Source: a virus
DNA: 36,807 nt
IMG/VR virus record: IMGVR_UViG_3300047564_004503
Coordinates: 1-36,807 of that record
Strand: one strand, 5' to 3'
Shown: in pieces, positions 6,097 to 11,378 of the stretch
Layout: each line of letters opens with the position of its first letter
Numbering within the stretch: position 1 is the stretch's first letter
The notes under the pieces: model-generated
Told to the model about the DNA's origin: nothing
The model's input: the letters and a program-made list of their open reading frames with translations, nothing else
Databases searched by the model: none
Translations under genes and position numbers: made by a program

Positions 6097-6314
6097 CTCG
6101 TCGAGACATATCACAAGGTCTTATATCAGTATATCTTAACATTCTCGACGAGATTGCATATATACTCTTATGAAACTCGTCGAGATACGCCTTGCAACTC
6201 GTCGAGATTCATGCTATAATAACGAAGTATTCAAAGTTCTCGACGAGTTTTATGTACGACGATTACGATCTCGACTATACATACGCCAACGATTATGGAC
6301 AAGATCTCGACGAG
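6097..6314. repeat. Cluster of six CTCGWCGAG palindromes
   Basis: The 9-mer CTCGTCGAG (or its complement form CTCGACGAG) is at 6097-6105, 6144-6152, 6176-6184, 6198-6206, 6239-6247 and 6306-6314. The first two extend to an 11-bp TCTCG-W-CGAGA. Spacings are irregular. Sites 3, 4 and 5 surround the promoter at 6192-6220 and site 6 lies in the coding sequence, as expected for a multi-site operator. Confidence 0.8.
6192..6220 (+). promoter_or_regulatory. Promoter of the Asp/Tyr-rich gene
   Basis: TTGCAA (6192-6197), a 17-nt spacer and TATAAT (6215-6220). A CTCGTCGAG palindrome fills the start of the spacer, another lies just upstream of the -35, and a third lies about 20 nt after the -10. This layout suggests repression by a protein bound to the palindrome. 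Confidence 0.65.
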
Positions 6315-6401
6315 TATTACACACATGATTTAGATCTCGATGAAGATTATGCACGAGATGGGCAAGATTATCAAGATCTTGCATATCGCCACTATGCATG
6401 A
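6252..6401 (+). CDS. Extremely acidic Asp/Tyr-rich protein (49 aa), possible DNA mimic
   Basis: The ATG at 6252 is 32 nt after the -10, and the upstream in-frame part has a different composition. Of 49 residues, 14 are Asp, 2 Glu and 11 Tyr, with only 2 Arg and no Lys. A short unit (YDLDYTY, QDLDEYY, HDLDLDEDY) repeats three times, and its coding DNA uses GATCTCGA, so it carries the operator-like motif itself. No family is recognised. The charge suggests a DNA mimic or protein inhibitor; this is inference. It could also be a metal-binding or disordered peptide. Confidence 0.65.
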   Translation: MYDDYDLDYTYANDYGQDLDEYYTHDLDLDEDYARDGQDYQDLAYRHYA

Positions 6402-6407
6402 TATAAT
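6379..6407 (+). promoter_or_regulatory. Promoter of the gene at 6434
   Basis: TTGCAT (6379-6384), a 17-nt spacer and TATAAT (6402-6407), overlapping the end of the upstream gene. No operator palindrome is present. Confidence 0.5.
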
Positions 6408-6433
6408 ACTCACACACATCACACGAGATTCTT

Positions 6434-6589
6434 ATGCCTGTCACTAACAAGCGTCTAGTACGTGTAACACTAGATATTGAATGCTATGATGATCTAGATC
6501 TAGAAGAACTAGATTGGAATGATATCTTAGGTCTAGAAGGGGATGAATCTGTGCATTCTAGCGTCAAAGAATTGGGGGACATCTATTAA
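6434..6589 (+). CDS. Small acidic protein of unknown function (51 aa)
   Basis: The ATG lies 27 nt after the -10. It begins MPVTNKRLVRVTLDIECYDD and has repeated LDLEELDW-type acidic units. Six of its eight leucines use the codon CTA, and the tetranucleotide CTAG occurs seven times in 156 nt, unlike its neighbours. No Shine-Dalgarno is seen. No function can be assigned. Confidence 0.65.
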   Translation: MPVTNKRLVRVTLDIECYDDLDLEELDWNDILGLEGDESVHSSVKELGDIY

Positions 6590-6649
6590 TGTGACAGTTT
6601 GAGAAGTGGCACAAGACCCCTTGCGAGCTCATGCGCTAGGGGTTATAGT
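6590..6649 (+). promoter_or_regulatory. Operator palindrome plus -10 (site B)
   Basis: TGTGACA (6590-6596), N10, TGGCACA (6607-6613), then 30 nt to TATAGT (6644-6649). The gap holds a CCCCT/AGGGG hairpin. It drives the gene at 6703. Confidence 0.7.
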
Positions 6650-6702
6650 ACTTTCGTGGTTGAGGAATTCTCTACACTAACCCTCCCACCCCATTTATTA
6701 TC

Positions 6703-6960
6703 ATGAAAACCGCTAATTCTTTCTACTGGTCCTTCGTTAATACTCTGATTCTGAATGTTGCTACCATCGCCGCAATCGTTGTGGGAATTGTGCAATTTTT
6801 GGTTCGTGCTTATAAAGAAAACAACGGCGCACAAAAGACTCGCAAGGTGATTCAAACCGTGCTGCAGTTCGTTGATACTATTGTGGGCAAATTGCTGCCG
6901 CTGGTTGATACCGATGTGCCAGTTGTGAAAGTGGCACAGAAAACTATCAAACGCCGCTGA
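6703..6960 (+). CDS. Small membrane protein (85 aa)
   Basis: It begins MKTANSFYWSFVN and has one clear hydrophobic segment (about residues 12-35, with a VATIAAIVVGIVQFLV core). The C-terminal part is basic and helical, and the last residues are KTIKRR. It is probably anchored in a host membrane. The codons for residues about 72-79 contain a perfect copy of the operator palindrome (6915-6938), which serves the next gene. Confidence 0.7.
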   Translation: MKTANSFYWSFVNTLILNVATIAAIVVGIVQFLVRAYKENNGAQKTRKVIQTVLQFVDTIVGKLLPLVDTDVPVVKVAQKTIKRR

Positions 6961-6973
6961 TTGCTGGTATATT
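6915..6973 (+). promoter_or_regulatory. Operator palindrome plus -10 inside a coding sequence (site N)
   Basis: TGTGCCA (6915-6921), N10, TGGCACA (6932-6938), fully within the preceding gene, then 29 nt to TATATT (6968-6973). It drives the gene at 6995. Confidence 0.65.
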
Positions 6974-6994
6974 ACATACATCGCTGAGGAATTC

Positions 6995-7207
6995 GTGATT
7001 TTCGCCATCTCTCAAATTAATGGTTGCACTTATACTCTGGACCCTGACAATGACCGGGTTCTGATGTATGCTCCGCTGCTGTCTGATGGTTCATACGAAA
7101 CGACCTATTCTGCCTATGATTGGGTGGAATGGGACCGTCTAGATGATGATGTTCTAGAGGAGGCAGACCGTATTCACAAACTGTTGCTCGCTGATGTGAC
7201 AGTCTAG
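6995..7207 (+). CDS. Small acidic protein of unknown function (70 aa)
   Basis: Read from a GTG, supported by GAGGA 6 nt upstream. The N-terminus (MIFAISQINGCTYTLDPDND) is a beta hairpin and the C-terminus is an acidic helix (WDRLDDDVLEEADRIHKLLL). The TAG stop falls inside the next operator palindrome. No family is recognised. Confidence 0.65.
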   Translation: MIFAISQINGCTYTLDPDNDRVLMYAPLLSDGSYETTYSAYDWVEWDRLDDDVLEEADRIHKLLLADVTV

Positions 7208-7252
7208 GAACTGGCACAAAGGGGGTTGATTAATCCCCCAATCCCTGATAAA
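7195..7252 (+). promoter_or_regulatory. Operator palindrome plus -10 (site C)
   Basis: TGTGACA (7195-7201), N10, TGGCACA (7212-7218), then 28 nt to GATAAA (7247-7252). The gap has a hairpin of GGGGGTT with AATCCCC. The stop of the upstream gene is between the two half-sites. It drives the gene at 7278. Confidence 0.65.
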
Positions 7253-7277
7253 TTACATTCGTTCCTGAGAAATTTCA

Positions 7278-7499
7278 ATGTTCAACTGGATTCTTGACAA
7301 TCTGCCCTTGTTCGTTAATGTTAACTGCTCTGGTAGTAAATCTCTTGATGCATTGATTCTCTCTCCTGTGCATGGAGTTGCAATTGCCAAGATGACTTCG
7401 GGTGCCGTTTATAGCGTACCTGTGAGTCGGTTTGATATGCTGAAAGTTCGCCAATATGATAATGCTGGCGAATGGTTGGATGCTCACCGTATGATGTGA
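7278..7499 (+). CDS. Small protein of unknown function (73 aa)
   Basis: It begins MFNWILDNLPLFVNVNCSG and then has a beta-rich stretch (ILSPVHGVAIAKMTSGAVYSV). CTGAGAAA about 10 nt upstream is a poor Shine-Dalgarno. The TGA lies within the next operator. No motif is recognised. Confidence 0.7.
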   Translation: MFNWILDNLPLFVNVNCSGSKSLDALILSPVHGVAIAKMTSGAVYSVPVSRFDMLKVRQYDNAGEWLDAHRMM

Positions 7500-7552
7500 C
7501 AGTCACCAAACTGGCACACACCCCCTAGACTTCCGCCTCAATCCCTGATAAT
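7495..7552 (+). promoter_or_regulatory. Operator palindrome plus -10 (site D)
   Basis: TGTGACA (7495-7501), N10, TGGCACA (7512-7518), then 28 nt to GATAAT (7547-7552). No hairpin is evident in the gap. It shares CAATCCCTGATAA with site C. It drives the ArdA-like gene. Confidence 0.7.
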
Positions 7553-7580
7553 CTACATTCATACCAAACAAATCCACCAA

Positions 7581-7997
7581 ATGTCCGTCACTCTGACCGT
7601 GAACTACAAAGAAATCTTCGCTGCTGAAACTGTAGAGAAGATCGATCAATTGCTGGAAGACAACTATTTCATTGATGATATCCTGGAGTTCATCGACAAC
7701 AACAATGAAGATGATTTCGTTGCATTCTATGAAGAGTACGTGACTCACGGTGAGGACCTTGGTTATGATGTTGTGGATGCATTTGTAGGTTATCACGGCA
7801 TCTCCTATGTTGAGCACGTTCGTGATGCCTACCGTGGTGCTTATGATTCTGGTGCTGACTTTGCCGAAGAATTCTATAATGATGTCTACGGCGATGTTCC
7901 TTCCTTTCTTGTCGTTGATTGGGAAGCAACTTGGGAGCAAAGTATGAAGTATGATTTCGATTTCGTGGATGGTTACATCTTTGACAGCAACTTCTGA
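7581..7997 (+). CDS. ardA: ArdA-like antirestriction protein (138 aa)
   Basis: The C-terminal two thirds match the ArdA pattern in order: DAFVGYHG, then a DAYRGAYDSGADFAEEF block, then a VDWEATWEQ block and finally DFDFVDGYIF. ArdA proteins are acidic dimers that mimic DNA and block type I restriction-modification enzymes. At 138 residues it is shorter than the usual 160-170, mainly at the N-terminus. It is strongly acidic. The ATG lies behind the leader CATACCAAACAAATCC. The -35 element of the downstream RNA promoter lies in its last codons. It probably protects incoming phage DNA from the host. Confidence 0.75.
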   Translation: MSVTLTVNYKEIFAAETVEKIDQLLEDNYFIDDILEFIDNNNEDDFVAFYEEYVTHGEDLGYDVVDAFVGYHGISYVEHVRDAYRGAYDSGADFAEEFYNDVYGDVPSFLVVDWEATWEQSMKYDFDFVDGYIFDSNF

Positions 7998-8010
7998 AGT
8001 ATGATATAAT
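7981..8010 (+). promoter_or_regulatory. Consensus sigma70 promoter
   Basis: TTGACA (7981-7986), an 18-nt spacer and TATAAT (8005-8010): both hexamers are perfect. It starts inside the ArdA-like gene. This differs from the operator-type promoters around it and no gene follows. Confidence 0.75.
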
Positions 8011-8016
8011 ACAGAG

Positions 8017-8126
8017 AGGAATGAGTTTGCCTCTCTCAACGTCAAAAGTTACTCCTGTGGTGATATCATAACAGATAAAGTGGGTAGTGAGGTTATAAGG
8101 AAAGGGGTGGTGCCCTTTCCTTTTTT
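8017..8126 (+). ncRNA. Candidate small noncoding RNA (about 110 nt)
   Basis: A transcript from the promoter at 7981-8010 would start near 8017 and end at the terminator at 8126. It contains no convincing gene; the longest frame starting at ATG 8021 has 16 codons. An inverted repeat AGAGAGG/CCTCTCT (8013-8036) would fall at its 5' end, although the predicted start could cut the first arm. A regulatory RNA is the simplest reading; a tiny peptide gene is the alternative. Confidence 0.5.
8097..8126 (+). terminator. Intrinsic terminator
   Basis: A perfect 10-bp stem AAGGAAAGGG/CCCTTTCCTT with a 6-nt loop (GTGGTG), followed by a T run. It is the clearest intrinsic terminator in the window. Confidence 0.9.
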
Positions 8127-8249
8127 CTTATATTTTATAACTATTTCAAAGCTGCCCCGGTGGCGATGGTTGGCGTCATCAGGGCTACCCCGCCCCTCTC
8201 TCCCTTGTCCCCGTATTATAAAGCCGCAGAGAGGCACCGGAAGGGGTCC
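8127..8249. other. Noncoding GC-rich segment
   Basis: I see no gene in this stretch between the terminator and site E. It contains short inverted repeats and a TATTAT at 8214-8219, without an operator. It might be a decayed gene. Confidence 0.5.
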
Positions 8250-8309
8250 TGTGCCACTTCGTGAACTGGCACCCACCCGCTTGCGGTTCGCCGGAATCCA
8301 TGCAATACT
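8250..8309 (+). promoter_or_regulatory. Operator palindrome plus -10 (site E)
   Basis: TGTGCCA (8250-8256), N10, TGGCACC (8267-8273), then 30 nt to AATACT (8304-8309). The gap contains CCCGCTTGCGGTTC, identical to that of site G. It drives the nucleotidyltransferase gene, whose ATG lies 6 nt after the -10, giving little or no leader. Confidence 0.65.
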
Positions 8310-8315
8310 AACAGT

Positions 8316-9233
8316 ATGAAAAACATTCACCTCGACCACCCCGAAGATACCATCCTGACCGGTGATCTTTCCGTTCTGGATTGGTTCATTGAACCTGGCA
8401 CTTTGAGTGTCAAGATTGATGGTGCTCCTGCAATCGTATGGGGAATTGATCCTGCTAATGGTGAGTTCTTTGTAGGAACCAAGGCAGTATTCAACAAGAA
8501 AAAGATTCGTATCGCTCACAATCATGAGGAGATTGATCTCTTCTATCAGGGCGAAGTTGCACAGATTCTGCACTGCTGCTTTGATCATCTGCCCCGTTTG
8601 GAGACAATCTATCAGGCAGACTTCATCGGTTTCGGTGGATTGAATGAGTACCAATCCAACCTGATTACGTATCAGTTCGGTGACATCGTAACTCAGAACA
8701 TTATCATCGCTCCTCACACTTGCTATTATGCTGAGAGCGATCTTCGTGATGCTGAGGCATTCCCTGACCGTAGCATCTGGACTGATACTGAAACGGTCAA
8801 GTTTGTCAAACCCGAAGGATACATTCTGCACGATCCTTGGACTACCAGCAACGGAACCGTGTGCTTTGATGATGTAGAGGACGTGGTAAAGTTTGCCCGC
8901 CAAATGGCAACTGCTGTACAGTTTGTGACTGCAAAGAAAGCAGAAGAGATTAAGCGACAAATCAATGCTCGCATTCGTGAGAATTACCGTGTGCATGAGG
9001 ATGATTTTGAGTGTGATCCTAACCTGATTCGTTTGTGGGCACTGGTGAAATCTATTAAGGATGATTGCCTGCATCTGTGCCGCAATGATGGTCCTGCAGC
9101 ATACATCAACGGCAACCGTATTGATGCTGAGGGTTACGTGCTCTCCAATCGGTTTGGTATGTTCAAACTGGTGAATCGTGAGGTATTCTCTTATGCAAAC
9201 TTCAACAGCGGACGCTTTCAGTGTGCCAGCTGA
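8316..9233 (+). CDS. Ligase-like nucleotidyltransferase (305 aa)
   Basis: SVKIDGAPAIVWG at residues 31-43 fits the KxDG motif I of the covalent nucleotidyltransferase (RNA/DNA ligase and capping enzyme) superfamily, with Lys33 as the presumed AMP-accepting residue. FVGTKAVFNKK (52-62) resembles motif Ia, ADFIGFGG (101-108) motif III, EGYV (272-275) motif IV, and FKLVNR (283-288) is a degenerate motif V. It could be an RNA ligase that repairs host-cut RNA, or an uncharacterised relative found in cyanophages. The weak motif V makes activity uncertain. The -10 to ATG distance is very short. Confidence 0.65.
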   Translation: MKNIHLDHPEDTILTGDLSVLDWFIEPGTLSVKIDGAPAIVWGIDPANGEFFVGTKAVFNKKKIRIAHNHEEIDLFYQGEVAQILHCCFDHLPRLETIYQADFIGFGGLNEYQSNLITYQFGDIVTQNIIIAPHTCYYAESDLRDAEAFPDRSIWTDTETVKFVKPEGYILHDPWTTSNGTVCFDDVEDVVKFARQMATAVQFVTAKKAEEIKRQINARIRENYRVHEDDFECDPNLIRLWALVKSIKDDCLHLCRNDGPAAYINGNRIDAEGYVLSNRFGMFKLVNREVFSYANFNSGRFQCAS

Positions 9234-9281
9234 GGGAGTGGCACACGGTGCCCGCCGGGGTGCCCGCTGACCCCCTATAAT
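9222..9281 (+). promoter_or_regulatory. Operator palindrome plus -10 (site F)
   Basis: TGTGCCA (9222-9228), N10, TGGCACA (9239-9245); flanking bases extend the arms to 8 bp. After 30 nt comes TATAAT (9276-9281). The upstream TGA is between the half-sites. The leader is TTCATACCAAACAAACC. Confidence 0.75.
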
Positions 9282-9307
9282 TGATTCATACCAAACAAAC
9301 CAAACAA

Positions 9308-9469
9308 ATGCGTTTCCAAGTCTACGTTCCTTCCGCCCCTTACGAGTCTGAGAGCACCTCTGATGAGGGCCGGGCGTGGGATCTCTGCCTGGATCTCTCT
9401 GAGGAGTTTGGATACGCTGAGGTCCGCCGGGATGGCATGATCCTGGGTTCCTACCAGGACGGTCACTGA
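9308..9469 (+). CDS. Small acidic protein of unknown function (53 aa)
   Basis: ATG 9308 follows the -10 by 26 nt behind an A/C-rich leader without a Shine-Dalgarno sequence. It begins MRFQVYVPSAPYESE and has an acidic middle (DEGRAWDLCLDLSEEFGY). It may be a beta-alpha-beta mini-domain. No function is recognised. Confidence 0.65.
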   Translation: MRFQVYVPSAPYESESTSDEGRAWDLCLDLSEEFGYAEVRRDGMILGSYQDGH

Positions 9470-9471
9470 AC

Positions 9472-9514
9472 TGTCACACGGGGGGTTGAGATGCCCCCCA
9501 TCCCGTGCCATACT
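9472..9514 (+). promoter_or_regulatory. Operator half-site plus -10 (site L)
   Basis: TGTCACA (9472-9478) is a variant right half-site with no clear left half. After 30 nt comes CATACT (9509-9514). The gap contains a GGGGGG/CCCCCC hairpin. It drives the operon starting at 9540. Confidence 0.5.
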
Positions 9515-9539
9515 ACATCTGTTGAGAGGAAATCCCACA

Positions 9540-9662
9540 ATGTTTGACGAACTCTGGTCTGAGATTCAAGATGCTCCCGGTGAGATTTTCGACATTCCGG
9601 AGATGCAGGACAGCAAAGACTTCAACCTTGATGAATACCTGAAAGGTGATTATGATTACTGA
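9540..9662 (+). CDS. Very acidic 40-residue protein
   Basis: The ATG follows AGAGGA about 10 nt upstream, a rare Shine-Dalgarno in this region. Of 40 residues 13 are Asp or Glu, with only two Lys. No motif is recognised. Its end overlaps the next start (9652). Confidence 0.6.
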   Translation: MFDELWSEIQDAPGEIFDIPEMQDSKDFNLDEYLKGDYDY

Positions 9663-9801
9663 AACTCTCTACCCTGAACTCAAAGAACCCACTATGTCAT
9701 TCGCTGAAATCGTTGCCCTGTTAGTGTCACTCTCCGAAGATGAGTTGGAGACACTGGACGAAGACAAGTTTGCCGCTGCCCTTATCACTCTTCACCACTG
9801 A
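9652..9801 (+). CDS. Small acidic helical protein (49 aa)
   Basis: It starts at ATG 9652 within the end of the previous gene; an in-frame ATG at 9694 is the alternative. The protein has a FAEIVALLVSLSEDELETL helix and a DEDKFAAAL helix. The pattern is familiar from cyanophage small proteins. TGATTATG joins it to the next gene. Confidence 0.6.
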   Translation: MITETLYPELKEPTMSFAEIVALLVSLSEDELETLDEDKFAAALITLHH

Positions 9802-9803
9802 TT

Positions 9804-10073
9804 ATGTACCGCACACTTTCTGAACTTCGTGACTCTATCAATTCAATGATTGAGAGTCAAGGTGAGAACGCTCCCTGTGCTGCGTTTGTATTCACTCAAC
9901 ACGATGTTGTTGAGTTTAATGAGGAAACGAATCAGGATGATTATTTTCCCACTCTTTTCACTCAAGATGTGCTCGCTGATGTAGGCGGTTCTTCCTACAT
10001 TTACGAAGAAGTTGGTCAAATGATTGATGATTCAATTCGTGACCGTAAGAAACTGCCCCTCTACGCTAACTGA
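9804..10073 (+). CDS. Small protein of unknown function (89 aa)
   Basis: The ATG lies 2 nt after the upstream TGA. It begins MYRTLSELRDSINSMIESQG and continues with CAAFVFTQHDVV and SYIYEEVGQMIDDSI. This helix-beta-helix layout is without a known family. It is co-transcribed from site L. Confidence 0.75.
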   Translation: MYRTLSELRDSINSMIESQGENAPCAAFVFTQHDVVEFNEETNQDDYFPTLFTQDVLADVGGSSYIYEEVGQMIDDSIRDRKKLPLYAN

Positions 10074-10075
10074 AA

Positions 10076-10279
10076 ATGACTAACAACATTAAATCCTGGA
10101 CTGACAATCGTAGCACTCTGATTGAGAGTTACGCCGAACAGATTATGGATGGAATGGACATGAAAACGATGGAGCAGTTTGTATTTGATACATTGGTAGA
10201 TAATCTCAATAGCTATACTGAAGAGGAACTGATTGCAGAGATTACCGAATACAATCCCGAACTGCTGGAGGGCGTGTGA
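10076..10279 (+). CDS. Small acidic helical protein (67 aa)
   Basis: The ATG is 2 nt after the previous stop. The sequence (SWTDNRSTLIESYAEQIMDG, then YTEEELIAEITEYNPELL) is familiar from cyanophages and marine Synechococcus genomes, with no assigned function. It is acidic and all-helical. The TGA stop is inside the next operator. Confidence 0.75.
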   Translation: MTNNIKSWTDNRSTLIESYAEQIMDGMDMKTMEQFVFDTLVDNLNSYTEEELIAEITEYNPELLEGV

Positions 10280-10334
10280 CAGTTGAATAGGTGGCACAAC
10301 CCCGCTTGCGGTTCCCCCCATTTGCTGCAATACT
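10275..10334 (+). promoter_or_regulatory. Operator palindrome plus -10 (site G)
   Basis: TGTGACA (10275-10281), N10, TGGCACA (10292-10298), then 30 nt to AATACT (10329-10334). The whole operator including the N10 is identical to site J, while the gap matches site E over 14 nt. Confidence 0.7.
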
Positions 10335-10362
10335 AAGGCATACCAAACGAAACGGAAATCAA

Positions 10363-10602
10363 ATGACCGACACGCCCCGTGCCTACGCTGTCATCGGCGG
10401 ATGGGATTATGAAGGCGAAGATTTCAACTCTCTGCGCCTGTTCGATTATCACTCCGCTGCCGTGGCATACGCTAAGGACCTGACCGAAGAACAGGGTTAC
10501 GATTACTCTAAGTGTGAGTTTCGTTTGATTGAACAAATCCCCGCACTTTCTGAGATTCAAGAGAAAGCCCGCCGTGCTGAGCGTCTGGCGGTGCTGCCCT
10601 GA
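10363..10602 (+). CDS. Small protein of unknown function (79 aa)
   Basis: ATG 10363 lies behind the leader CATACCAAACGAAACGG. It begins MTDTPRAYAVIGGWDYEGED and then has LRLFDYHSAAVAYAKDL. A beta strand, helix, beta strand order suggests a small open-faced sandwich domain. No function is recognised. Confidence 0.75.
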   Translation: MTDTPRAYAVIGGWDYEGEDFNSLRLFDYHSAAVAYAKDLTEEQGYDYSKCEFRLIEQIPALSEIQEKARRAERLAVLP

Positions 10603-10615
10603 CCAATCGGCAAGG

Positions 10616-10658
10616 TGGCACACGGCACCCCCGCTGGTGCCCTTCCACCCCTTATAAT
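10616..10658 (+). promoter_or_regulatory. Operator half-site plus -10 (site H)
   Basis: TGGCACA (10616-10622), then 30 nt to TATAAT (10653-10658). The left half-site is degenerate (CTGACCA). The gap has a perfect GGCACC/GGTGCC hairpin. The leader is TTCATACCAAACAAACC. Confidence 0.6.
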
Positions 10659-10680
10659 TGATTCATACCAAACAAACCAA

Positions 10681-10953
10681 ATGAAAGACCTCACCCTCAG
10701 CACCTACAACGGTTGGGCAACTTACGAAACCTGGAATGCTGCCCTGTGGATTCAGAATGATGATTTCCTCTACAATACTGCTAAGGCATGTGTAGAGTTT
10801 TGTGGAGAGAATGAGACCCCTTGGGACAAGTTTGTGCGCTGCATGATGGAGGGTCAGATTGGGCGTATGCTTGGCAAAACTGGTGACGGTGTTGCATGGG
10901 ACAGCGTAGCAATCGATGCCGATGAGATGAACGAAATGCTGGCCGATTTCTAA
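10681..10953 (+). CDS. Conserved phage protein with YNGWATYETWN motif (90 aa)
   Basis: ATG 10681 lies behind the CATACCAAACAAACCAAA leader. STYNGWATYETWNAALWIQND near the N-terminus (shown as YNGW...YETWN...ALWI) is a pattern I recognise from many small phage proteins of unknown function. The rest is helical with an acidic end. Its function is not known to me. Confidence 0.75.
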   Translation: MKDLTLSTYNGWATYETWNAALWIQNDDFLYNTAKACVEFCGENETPWDKFVRCMMEGQIGRMLGKTGDGVAWDSVAIDADEMNEMLADF

Positions 10954-10955
10954 AC

Positions 10956-10997
10956 TGGCACAAAGGACCTGGGCACGTCCCTAAACTGCCCTATAAT
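10956..10997 (+). promoter_or_regulatory. Operator half-site plus -10 (site I)
   Basis: TGGCACA (10956-10962), then 29 nt to TATAAT (10992-10997). No left half-site is present. The leader is again CATACCAAACAAACCAAA. Confidence 0.6.
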
Positions 10998-11023
10998 TCA
11001 CTCATACCAAACAAACCAAACAA

Positions 11024-11200
11024 ATGCGCTACAACTGCAAAGCACTCTACACTCTGGAAGAAATTGCTGAACAGTGCCGGAATGCAATCATGAAGGCAGA
11101 GCAACCTAAAGTTGATGACAATCTGTACGATGAGATTCTCACCTTCTACCGTTGGGAGGATGACATCCTGCGCCTGATTCCCGAACCTGTCGCTGCCTGA
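11024..11200 (+). CDS. Small helical protein of unknown function (58 aa)
   Basis: It starts at ATG 11024 at the end of an A/C-rich leader. It is helical (LYTLEEIAEQCRNAIMKAE, then DEILTFYRWEDDILRL) and acidic. No motif is recognised. It shares its promoter with the gene at 11223. Confidence 0.65.
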   Translation: MRYNCKALYTLEEIAEQCRNAIMKAEQPKVDDNLYDEILTFYRWEDDILRLIPEPVAA

Positions 11201-11222
11201 TTCACACTTTACTAATACAATC

Positions 11223-11372
11223 ATGACCCGTAACGTTCTTGTTTCACTTCTGCGCCAAGGTTCTAATGGTGAACAAATTCTCCAAATTCTTGAGAGTATT
11301 TCTTCTGGCGTGGGTGATAATTCAAGCAGCGCCAATGCTGGCGAACCTACCATCAATCCAATCGAATTCTGA
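11223..11372 (+). CDS. Conserved small protein (49 aa)
   Basis: ATG 11223 lies 22 nt after the previous stop. The sequence LVSLLRQGSNGEQILQILES followed by a Ser/Ala/Asn-rich linker and EPTINPIEF is a pattern I recognise from small proteins of cyanophages and marine Synechococcus. It has one helix and a short C-terminal motif. Its function is unknown. Confidence 0.7.
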   Translation: MTRNVLVSLLRQGSNGEQILQILESISSGVGDNSSSANAGEPTINPIEF

Positions 11373-11378
11373 TTATAG

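Larger units (their letters stand above)
5796..6251. other. Noncoding origin-like / regulatory region (456 bp)
   Basis: No gene is visible in 456 bp. In order it holds two 14-bp direct repeats, an AT-rich segment, four tandem DnaA-type boxes, a second AT-rich stretch (5914-5990) with a partial repeat of GGTTCTTATA, a short GC-rich patch at about 6045-6065, and a cluster of CTCGWCGAG palindromes. The mix of iterons, DnaA boxes and AT-rich DNA is like a bacterial or plasmid replication origin. That function is inferred. Confidence 0.55.

Noticed and set aside
6097-6314. CRISPR-like array
   Set aside because: The repeats are 9-bp palindromes with irregular spacing (22-67 bp) and occur in both strands and in a gene. 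No cas gene is present.
8080-8319. 79-codon open frame on the plus strand
   Set aside because: It spans the intrinsic terminator stem and the promoter of the next gene; the composition is of noncoding GC-rich DNA.
8049-9074. 341-codon open frame on the minus strand
   Set aside because: It is opposite the nucleotidyltransferase, whose motifs are clear on the plus strand, and it runs across the terminator and site E.
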